DNA from: Sphingopyxis indica
Lineage (GTDB): Bacteria; Pseudomonadota; Alphaproteobacteria; Sphingomonadales; Sphingomonadaceae
DNA length: 64,000 bases
Assembly (NCBI RefSeq): GCF_900188185.1
Contig: NZ_FZPA01000002.1
Span: forward strand, 62,001-126,000
Direction of reading: 5' to 3'
Part shown: positions 25,927-33,114 of the stretch, in pieces
Layout: each line of letters begins with the position of its first letter
Numbering within the stretch: position 1 is the first letter of the stretch
Made by a program: the position numbers and the translations under genes
Notes under the pieces: model-generated
What the model was told of the DNA's origin: nothing
What the model saw: only the letters and a program-made list of their open reading frames with translations
Databases searched by the model: none

Positions 25927-27198
25927 ATGCGATTACCGACCGCCCTATTGCTCGCCGCAAGCCTGCTGCTGACCGGGCCGGGCGCATCCGCCCAGATCGG
26001 ATTGCCGTCGGTGCGGCTTCCCGATCCGACGCAGACATTGCCGCCGCTCCCCTCGATCGGTGCCGAGCCATTGGCGACGGTGGACGATATGCTGGCCGGC
26101 TTGCGGCTCGACCGGATCGCTACCTTGCTGCGCCAGAATCCGGACCGCGTCGAACTCGACGAGCGCGGCGAGCCGGCGGTGCGCGCTGTTCTGATCGCAA
26201 GCGGCATCGACGACGCGATGGTGTCGCGCGCGGCCGGTGAGGGTTTCGCGCTTCTCCACCGCGAGCATATCGAAGGCCTTGGCCTCGACCTCGCGCGCTT
26301 TCGCGTGCCCGACGGACGCAGCCTTGGCCGCGCGCGCAAGCAGCTCGCGAAGCTGCTTCCGGACGCCGAGGTCGATGTCGACAATCTCTATTTTGCAAGC
26401 GGAGGCAACGCCGCGGCCGGCCATGCGCCGCTATCGGCGGCGCTGGCGGCCACGAGCGGCACCGGGACGGCGGCGCTTGGCCTGATCGACGGCGGTGTCG
26501 CGGCGCATCCCTCGGTCGCCGGGCGGGTCGAACAGCGCGGCTTCGCAACCGGCGCCCCTGCGCCGAGCCGTCACGGCACCGCTGTCGCATCGCTGCTGAT
26601 CGGCGAAGGCAGTGTGCGCGGATCGGCGCCGGGGGCACGGCTGCTGGCCGCCGACGTCTATGGCGTCGATCCTGTGGGCGGCAGCGCCAGTGCGATCGCC
26701 CGCGCACTCGGCTGGCTTGTGCAGAATGGCGTTGCGGTCACGACGATCAGTCTCGTCGGCCCCGACAACAAATTGCTCGCCATCGCCGTCACCCGCGCCC
26801 AGCAGCGCGGGATGCTGATCGTCGCGGCGGTCGGCAACGACGGCCCCGCCGCGCCGCCCGCCTACCCCGCCTCCTATCGGGGCGTATTCGCGGTCACCGG
26901 CGTCGATACGAAGGGACGCGCGCTACCCGAGGCCGGCCGGGCCCTGCATGTCGATTTTGCCGCACCCGGCGAGGCTGTGCTCGCCGCGACCGGGGTGGCC
27001 GGGACCGACAGGATGCGCGGAACCTCCTTTGCCGCGCCGCTCGTCGCGGGGCGGTTGGCGCGACGCTACCCCGCGCCCTCGGTCGACCGCATCGGCCCGG
27101 CCATCGCGGGACTGGTTCTGGAAGCCCGCGACATCGGCAAAAGGGGTCGCGATAAAATTTATGGCCACGGCCTGATTTGCGGAACGTGCGGCCGCTGA
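25927..27198 (+). CDS. Secreted subtilisin-family serine protease (S8)
   Basis: 423 residues. A signal peptide (LLLAASLLLTGPGASA, cleavage near residue 22) is followed by a pro-region of about 150 residues rich in Leu/Arg/Asp, then the catalytic domain. The triad is Asp188 (LGLIDGGVAAHPS), His216 (SRHGTAVASLL) and Ser367 (MRGTSFAAPLVAG), with the oxyanion Asn304 (AAVGNDGPAAP). All active-site residues are present, so it should be active in the periplasm or outside. It sits divergent from the ECF sigma/anti-sigma operon and next to a secreted Gly/Ala-rich protein. It may process an envelope substrate or take part in the signalling (inference). Confidence 0.92.
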   Translation: MRLPTALLLAASLLLTGPGASAQIGLPSVRLPDPTQTLPPLPSIGAEPLATVDDMLAGLRLDRIATLLRQNPDRVELDERGEPAVRAVLIASGIDDAMVSRAAGEGFALLHREHIEGLGLDLARFRVPDGRSLGRARKQLAKLLPDAEVDVDNLYFASGGNAAAGHAPLSAALAATSGTGTAALGLIDGGVAAHPSVAGRVEQRGFATGAPAPSRHGTAVASLLIGEGSVRGSAPGARLLAADVYGVDPVGGSASAIARALGWLVQNGVAVTTISLVGPDNKLLAIAVTRAQQRGMLIVAAVGNDGPAAPPAYPASYRGVFAVTGVDTKGRALPEAGRALHVDFAAPGEAVLAATGVAGTDRMRGTSFAAPLVAGRLARRYPAPSVDRIGPAIAGLVLEARDIGKRGRDKIYGHGLICGTCGR

Positions 27199-27293
27199 CC
27201 ATCACCCACAATCGGTCCGGAAGAAATTCCCGGCCGCCGTCGTTCTCTCCTCAGGCCCATCCCCTCGCGGCCGCAAATTCAGGAGTAGGACAA

Positions 27294-28235
27294 ATGGCAA
27301 ATCATATTTTCACCTCGACCATGGTGCTCGCGGCGTCGGCTCTGGCCTTCTCGGCTCCGGCCTCGGCGCAGCTGCTCGGCGGCGGAGGCGGACTCACCGG
27401 CGGGCTCGGCGGCACCTTGGGCGGCACGCTCGGCCACCCGGCCGGTCCCATCGGCGGCACGCTGGGCTCCGCGGGAGAACTTGCGGGGTCGGGACGCGGC
27501 GAAGCCCATGTCGACCGCCGCGCGGGCCGCGTGCAAGGCAAGGGAAGCGGCGACGCGAGCGGCAGCGGATCGGCCGTTGGCGGCAGCGACCTGATCGGCA
27601 ACGCGATCGGCGGCAGCGCTGAAGGTTCAGGACGTGCCCAAGGCGGCGGCAGTCTCGATGCGCAACTCATCGGTACCGACCATGTCCGCCAGGCGGGCAG
27701 CAGCGCGGCCGGGACCGCGAAGGGCGCCGCCTCGACCGCGACCGGAACCGCCAGCGGCGCCCTTGGCGGCGTTCGCGACCAGGCGGGCGGCGCGCCTTCA
27801 GGCGCGGCGGGCGCTGCGAACGGCGCCGGATCGGCGGCTGGCAACTTCGAAGGCAGCCTCGGCGGGCTCGCCGCCGCCGGCACCGGCGCGGCGAACGGGG
27901 CCGGCATGTTCGCGGTCGAACCAGGCATGGCGGTCACCGACGCGCGCGGCAAGGTGATCGGCCATGTGCAAGCCGTCCGCCAGACCGGCCGCGGCCTTGT
28001 GCAATCCGTCACCGTCAAGGCCGGCGATCGCTTCGCGACGCTTCCCGCGACCAGCTTCACGGGATCCGGCGATGTCCTCGTCACCGGCATGACCAGGGGC
28101 GAGCTCAGGAAGACCGCCAAACAGCAGGAAGAGGCATCGGCCGAACCCCGGCCGCAGCGTAAGGGCCAGCCGGCGCCCGAATCCGCCGCGGCGCGCGGCA
28201 ACGCCGCCGAACGCCGCGGCGCGCACGCCGACTGA
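27294..28235 (+). CDS. Secreted Gly/Ala/Ser-rich protein with C-terminal PRC-barrel-like segment
   Basis: 313 residues from the ATG at 27294, preceded by AGGAG. A signal peptide ends at ALAFSAPASAQ. Residues about 25-210 are low-complexity repeats of Gly, Ala, Ser and Thr (GGLGGTLGGTLG, GTAKGAASTATGTASGALGG). Residues about 215-270 (GMAVTDARGKVIGHVQAVRQ ... DRFATLPATSF) look like a PRC-barrel-type beta domain. The tail is charged. Function unknown; a periplasmic or surface structural protein is plausible. It follows the subtilase by 95 bp and ends at a strong terminator, so it may be co-transcribed. Confidence 0.75.
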   Translation: MANHIFTSTMVLAASALAFSAPASAQLLGGGGGLTGGLGGTLGGTLGHPAGPIGGTLGSAGELAGSGRGEAHVDRRAGRVQGKGSGDASGSGSAVGGSDLIGNAIGGSAEGSGRAQGGGSLDAQLIGTDHVRQAGSSAAGTAKGAASTATGTASGALGGVRDQAGGAPSGAAGAANGAGSAAGNFEGSLGGLAAAGTGAANGAGMFAVEPGMAVTDARGKVIGHVQAVRQTGRGLVQSVTVKAGDRFATLPATSFTGSGDVLVTGMTRGELRKTAKQQEEASAEPRPQRKGQPAPESAAARGNAAERRGAHAD

Positions 28236-28258
28236 CCATTGGAAACCCGGAAAGGATA

Positions 28259-28290
28259 ATGCGCCGGCCTTCGCGCCGGCGCATATTTTT
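28259..28290 (+). terminator. Intrinsic terminator after the Gly-rich protein
   Basis: 10-bp stem ATGCGCCGGC / GCCGGCGCAT with a 6-nt loop, followed by ATTTTT. It lies 24 bp beyond the stop codon. Confidence 0.88.
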
Positions 28291-28533
28291 GCCGTCGCGG
28301 CAAGCGGAGAGAAAACCGGATGACGAGCGAAGATGACGCATTTTCGAGCCGATCGCCGGGAAGGCCGATACGTCCGCGTCCTGCGCCGCTTGCAGCGCCT
28401 CCCCGCTCGCGGAATTGGGGAGCGGCGGCAAACCCGCTATGAGCCCACCGCCAGCGCGCTCGCATGGCGGCGACAACAAAAGCTCGTCAGTGCTTGTCAT
28501 GCGCCAATCACGCTGCTAGGGGCGCCCCTCGTT

Positions 28534-28609
28534 GCCGCTTTAGCTCAGTTGGTAGAGCACATCATTCGTAATGATGGGGCCACAGGTTCGAGTCCTGTAA
28601 GCGGCACCA
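28534..28609 (+). tRNA. tRNA-Thr (anticodon CGT)
   Basis: 76 nt. The 7-bp acceptor stem GCCGCTT / AAGCGGC is followed by discriminator A and an encoded CCA. The D-arm is TAGCTCAGTTGGTAGAGCA, the anticodon loop TTCGTAA between CATCA and TGATG, and the T-loop GGTTCGAGTCC. It reads the threonine codon ACG. The flanks 28291-28533 and 28610-28820 hold no convincing gene. Confidence 0.96.
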
Positions 28610-28820
28610 GTCCTCCCCCTGAAAATGGACCGCTGCTGCTGGATTCGGCGACTGTCCTTTCGCGTCCGCGCCTATTTGCAGGAGCGAAAGACCGTCCAAG
28701 CGGCCCCAACATGGCAAGCCTACCTGATTCCGAGGATGTTTGATTAAATCATTTATGCCAAGCTGACGATTGTGCCGCCGAGCGGTGGCGCTTTGGTAAT
28801 GTGCTTGATCGGACCCGCGG

Positions 28821-29516
28821 TTGAACAAGGAAGAATCCGGCCACCTCGGCGCCGATCTGCCAGCGCCGCTTCTGCTCGTCGAAGATGAGCAGATCATGCA
28901 TGTTCGTCTGCGATCGATTCTGGGCGCGCTGGGCTACACCGAAGAGGTGCTTTCCTTCGCGTCGAATCTTGCCGAGGCCAAAGCGCTGCTTGCCGCCCAG
29001 CCTTTCGCCATGGCCTTTGTCGACATCGGGCTGCCCGACGGCAACGGCGTCGACCTGATCGGCGAAATGCACAGAAATGACCGCGCGTTGCCGATCCTCG
29101 TCATCTCGGCGTGGAGCGACGAACAGATCATTCTCCGCGCGCTTCAGGCCGGCGCGAGCGGCTATCTGTTGAAGGAACGCGACGATATCGAGATCACGCT
29201 TTCGATCCGCAGCGTCCTGCGCGGCGGCGCCCCGATCGACCCCTTTGTCGCGCGCCATATTCTGGCGATGATCGGCCCGCCCGAAGCACCCGCCGAGGCC
29301 CCGCCGCCGCCCGCCGCCGGTCCACCTCTCACGCCGCGCGAGATCGAGATATTGACGCTGGTCAACAAGGGCTTCACCAACAAGGAGATTGCGGAACTCG
29401 CCGGATTGTCCCCGCTCACGGTCGAATGCCATATCCGGAATATCTACAAGAAGCTGGCGGTGCGTTCGCGGACCGAAGCCGTGTTCGAAGCGCGGGCGCA
29501 TGGCTTCCTGCCTTAG
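28821..29516 (+). CDS. LuxR/NarL-family response regulator
   Basis: 231 residues. The receiver domain has acidic LLLVEDEQ, phosphoacceptor Asp68 (AFVDIGLPDGNG), VISAW and the Lys in GYLLKERDD. A proline-rich linker (PPEAPAEAPPPPAAGPP) leads to a LuxR-type HTH (LTPREIEILTLVNKGFTNKEIAELAGLSPLTVECHIRNIYKKL). The start is TTG at 28821; a stop codon blocks upstream extension and no better ATG exists, so this start is less certain than the rest. The kinase gene overlaps its 3' end by 17 bp. Confidence 0.9.
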   Translation: MNKEESGHLGADLPAPLLLVEDEQIMHVRLRSILGALGYTEEVLSFASNLAEAKALLAAQPFAMAFVDIGLPDGNGVDLIGEMHRNDRALPILVISAWSDEQIILRALQAGASGYLLKERDDIEITLSIRSVLRGGAPIDPFVARHILAMIGPPEAPAEAPPPPAAGPPLTPREIEILTLVNKGFTNKEIAELAGLSPLTVECHIRNIYKKLAVRSRTEAVFEARAHGFLP

Positions 29517-31341
29517 GTGGTTCGCCTGGCTCGCGATCTTCCTGTTCGTGCCAAGGCCCGCGGAAGCGCGCCCGGCCCCGCTATCGTTCGAAAGCGTCGA
29601 AGCCGCGAAAGCGGACTGGGATTCGCAAGCGCCGCCGATCGCAGGCTGGCACCGCGTGGCGTTGCCCGACGACTGGTCGACGCGCTGGCCCGGCCATGAC
29701 GGTGTCGTCTGGTATCGGCTGACCTGGACGCAGGGGAACGCGGCGCAGCCGGTCGGGGTGGCGGTCGATTACTGGACGCTGGCGGGGGCGGCCTTTCTGA
29801 ACGGGCAACCGATCGCGCGCGATGCGCAATTGACCGAGCCGCTGTCGCGTTCGTGGAACCGGCCGCGACACTGGCTGCTCACCGCGCCGGCGTTGCGCGA
29901 AGGCCGCAACACGCTTCTTTTCCGGGTTTCGGGCTATGCCCGATATCAGCCGGGGCTCGGCCCCGTCACGATCGGCGATCCGACCCGCGTGCAGGCGCAT
30001 TATGAGGCGGTGCGCAAGATGCGGCGCGTGCTGCCGCTGTTCAATATGGGGATCACCGCCGCGCTCGCCATCTTCTTCCTCGCCATCTGGCTGCTTCGAC
30101 GATCGGAGACCTCCTACGGCTGGTACAGCCTCGCGCTGCTCGGTTGGGCGGGATATTCGCTCAACCTGGTGGCCACGCGGCCGTGGCCGTTCGCCACGAG
30201 CGATGGCTGGGCGCGCGCGACGCTGAGTATGCTGATCCTCTTCGCGGCGAGCTATTGCATGTTCGTCATCCGGTTTCTCGAACGGCGCTCGCCCCGCATC
30301 GAACGGCTGCTGTGGGTGAGTGTCGCTTGCGCCATCGCCGCAATGTGGCTCGTGCCGCACCATCTGATCGGCGTCACGCGCACCATGCTCGCAATCGCGA
30401 GCGTCGCGCTCTATTTCGCGACCGCCGCAATGTTGTTCGCCAAAACCTGGCGCAGCCCCCGCGTCGATTATTGGGTGCTGAACCTGACGCATGGGCTCAT
30501 GCTGATCGCGGGCGCGCACGACCTGCTGGTCTTCATCGGAATATCGCGGGACAATGTCTATTATTCGTCGATCGTCTCGCAGGTTCTGATCGTCTGCATG
30601 GCGGTCGTGCTGGCCCGGAAATTCGTTTCGGCGATGCGGCGCGTCGAGCATTTCAACGAACAGCTGAGCGCCGAGATCGCGGTCGCCCGAAACGAACTCG
30701 CCGACATGCTCAATCGCGCACATGCGCTGGAACTCGAACGGACCAAGCTGGAAGAGCGGATGCGGCTTGCCCATAATCTGCACGACGGCATGGGGGCGAC
30801 GCTGGTCAACAATATCGCGATGCTGGAGCATGACGGACGCGCGGTTTCCACCCCCCGTTTTCTGTCGATCCTGAAGGAATTGCGCGAGGAACTGCGGCTC
30901 GTCATCGACATGTCGGCAGGGGTTCGTCCGGCCGACCAGCCGCTGGCGGGATGGCTCGCACCGCTGCGTGCCCGGCTGACCCTGTTGTGCGAGAATCGCG
31001 ACATCCGGTGCCGCTGGAACCTCGACGACCTCGACGGTTTCACGCTGCCTGCCGCGAACAGTCTCGATATCATTCGCATCGTTCGCGAGGGGTTGACCAA
31101 TGTCATCAAGCACAGCGGCGCCAGCGAGGTGGAGGTTGCCGTCAGGCAGGGGGACGCGGCCCTTCGCATCACGATCGTCGACAATGGACGCGGGTTCGAG
31201 GAGCGGTCCACCGGCGAACGCGGAATCGGACTTCAGAGCATGGCCTCGCGCGCCGCGCGGCTGGGCGGAACGTTCGACATCGCCTCGGCCCCCGGCCGAA
31301 CCGCTCTGACCGTCACCATCGCCCGGCCGGCGGAGCAATAG
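29500..31341 (+). CDS. Sensor histidine kinase (7TM, HisKA_3 class)
   Basis: 613 residues from the ATG at 29500, inside the end of the response regulator gene. A signal peptide precedes a periplasmic jelly-roll-like domain (VVWYRLTWTQGNAAQPVGVAVDYWTLAG), as in 7TMR-DISM receptors. Seven TM segments follow (residues about 180-380), then a short coiled coil (LNRAHALELERTKLEERM). The HisKA_3 box AHNLHDGMGATLVNN has His428, and the ATPase shows VREGLTNVIKHSGASEV, DNGRGFEE and RGIGLQSMASRAARLGG. It is the cognate kinase of the preceding regulator. The ligand is unknown; the DISM domain suggests a carbohydrate or small molecule (inference). Confidence 0.9.
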   Translation: MASCLRWFAWLAIFLFVPRPAEARPAPLSFESVEAAKADWDSQAPPIAGWHRVALPDDWSTRWPGHDGVVWYRLTWTQGNAAQPVGVAVDYWTLAGAAFLNGQPIARDAQLTEPLSRSWNRPRHWLLTAPALREGRNTLLFRVSGYARYQPGLGPVTIGDPTRVQAHYEAVRKMRRVLPLFNMGITAALAIFFLAIWLLRRSETSYGWYSLALLGWAGYSLNLVATRPWPFATSDGWARATLSMLILFAASYCMFVIRFLERRSPRIERLLWVSVACAIAAMWLVPHHLIGVTRTMLAIASVALYFATAAMLFAKTWRSPRVDYWVLNLTHGLMLIAGAHDLLVFIGISRDNVYYSSIVSQVLIVCMAVVLARKFVSAMRRVEHFNEQLSAEIAVARNELADMLNRAHALELERTKLEERMRLAHNLHDGMGATLVNNIAMLEHDGRAVSTPRFLSILKELREELRLVIDMSAGVRPADQPLAGWLAPLRARLTLLCENRDIRCRWNLDDLDGFTLPAANSLDIIRIVREGLTNVIKHSGASEVEVAVRQGDAALRITIVDNGRGFEERSTGERGIGLQSMASRAARLGGTFDIASAPGRTALTVTIARPAEQ

Positions 31342-31380
31342 GGCCGCGAAATCCTTGCGAGCGATGCGGCGCGGGTGCCG

Positions 31381-33114
31381 TCACCACGAGAGGGTCAGGC
31401 CGACATGCGTGCCATAGTGGCGCCCGCGCGGATCGGTTCCGGGATCGCCGATCTGCACCCCATGGTCGAGCCTGAAATCGAGATGATTGCCGAGCTGGTA
31501 CCGCACGCCGAAGCCGACACTGGCGAGCGAGTAGCGCGCGCGTTCGTCGGGCAGCGGCGAATGCACGAAGCCGAGCCCGTAGTCGACGAACCACAGCAGC
31601 TGCATCTGGTCGGCGAGCTTGCCGCCCAGACTTCTCAGCACCGCCATGGGCGGGTGACGAAGCTCGTTGCGCAGGACGAAGCCTTCATCGACATAGACCT
31701 GCCCCTCGTCGAAGCCGCGCAGCGACCCGGCGCCGCCCATCGCAAGCTGCTCGCTGCCGAGCAGATTGGTGCTGGTCACCTGTCCCCTCAGATCGAACAC
31801 CCAGGTGAAATCGCCGGGCAGCCGCGTGTGGCGATTCAGCCCGGCGTTCAAATAGGTGTAGCGCGCCCGTGCCCCCGCGCGTTGGGCCTGAAAGGCGGCG
31901 TCGGTGTTGCGATCCGAAATGTCGCCGGGGCTCAGCACCAGCGTCACGTCCATCGCGGTCACGCCGCCCGCATCGTCGAGGCTCGCGCTATAGCCGACAC
32001 TCGCCTGCATGATGTCGGTGGCGGCACCGAAAACCGGGGCCTCGGCGAATAGCAGATTATTGTCGCTGCGCTTGTAGTCGAGCCCGAGCGTCAGTTCGTG
32101 GTGAAAATTTCCCGTGCCCGCGAGCGGGGTCAGATATCGCAGCGAGAAGGCCGACGATTTGCCGCGCTGATCGAGCGGTTCGGGCACCCGGCTCTTGACG
32201 TGCCCCACCGAGACGCTGGCGGTGAGCAGGTGCCGCCAGGGCAGCGGCACCGTGTAGTTCACCGAGTCGCTGCGAAACAGATCCCAATCGTCGATCGAAT
32301 GGGTGTGCTGATAGCCGAGCTGGTGCCCGAGCCCAAAGACATTGCCCCAGTTGAGACCGACGAAGGCGCGGCCATAGCCGGTGCTGCTCGTGCCGCTGTT
32401 GTTGATGCCGCCATAGACGCGCAAGGGACGTTGCTCGGTCGTCTGGAGCGTCAGGTCGACCTCGCCTGCCGTCGCGCCGGGCCGGGTGACCAGCTGCACG
32501 CGGCGAAAGGGGTTGCGGTTCAGCCAGTCGATGTCGGCATCGAGCGCCGCATGGTCGATCGGATCGCCCGGCTCGATCCGCAGCTCGCGGCGATAGCTGG
32601 CTTCGGAAAAATATTTCGCCCCCGCCACTTCGATCGTGCCGGCGCGGCCGCGCAGCACGAGCAACTGCACCGCGCCGCCGGGCACCTCCTGCGCCGGCAC
32701 GACGACGCGCGCAAAACGCTCGCCGCCGTCGAGCAGCGCCTGGGCCAGCGCGGCGCGCATATCGTCGAGCAGCGCCAGATCGAGAGGCTTGCCGATGAAG
32801 GGCGCGAGCGCTGCCCGAACTGACGCACCGGGAAGTGCGGCGGTGTCGTCGATCGCGATGCCTTCGACGGCGACCCCTTGCTTTTGCAACTGCGCCGGAT
32901 CGGTCAGCACCCGAACGCCGCGCAGAACGCCGTAGCTTTCGGTCGCCGCGTCCGGCGGAGCGGGCGCATCGAGCGGCGGCGGGACCGGCTGCGGCTGTAC
33001 CGTCCGCAGATCCTGCGCGAACGCGGGGAGCGGCGAGACCAGGGCCAGCGCGGCGGAGAGCGCGCCGAGCGGCCATGTCCGGGCGGCGGGCGATTGCCGG
33101 CGATCTGCTGTCAC
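31381..33114 (-). CDS. TpsB/ShlB-family outer-membrane transporter (two-partner secretion)
   Basis: 577 residues from GTG 33114, which overlaps the stop of the exoprotein gene (GTGA). A signal peptide (ALSAALALVSPLPAFA) is followed by a proline-rich linker and two POTRA domains (GVLRGVRVLTDPAQLQKQGVAVEGI ... RRVQLVTRPGATAGEVDLTLQ). The C-terminal 16-strand barrel includes GGINNSGTSSTGYGRAFVGLNWGNVFGLG, the loop-6 motif GGAGSLRGFDEGQV, and a terminal aromatic residue LTLSW. It exports its partner TpsA protein across the outer membrane. It is the second gene of the operon. Confidence 0.92.
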   Translation of the reverse strand: MTADRRQSPAARTWPLGALSAALALVSPLPAFAQDLRTVQPQPVPPPLDAPAPPDAATESYGVLRGVRVLTDPAQLQKQGVAVEGIAIDDTAALPGASVRAALAPFIGKPLDLALLDDMRAALAQALLDGGERFARVVVPAQEVPGGAVQLLVLRGRAGTIEVAGAKYFSEASYRRELRIEPGDPIDHAALDADIDWLNRNPFRRVQLVTRPGATAGEVDLTLQTTEQRPLRVYGGINNSGTSSTGYGRAFVGLNWGNVFGLGHQLGYQHTHSIDDWDLFRSDSVNYTVPLPWRHLLTASVSVGHVKSRVPEPLDQRGKSSAFSLRYLTPLAGTGNFHHELTLGLDYKRSDNNLLFAEAPVFGAATDIMQASVGYSASLDDAGGVTAMDVTLVLSPGDISDRNTDAAFQAQRAGARARYTYLNAGLNRHTRLPGDFTWVFDLRGQVTSTNLLGSEQLAMGGAGSLRGFDEGQVYVDEGFVLRNELRHPPMAVLRSLGGKLADQMQLLWFVDYGLGFVHSPLPDERARYSLASVGFGVRYQLGNHLDFRLDHGVQIGDPGTDPRGRHYGTHVGLTLSW

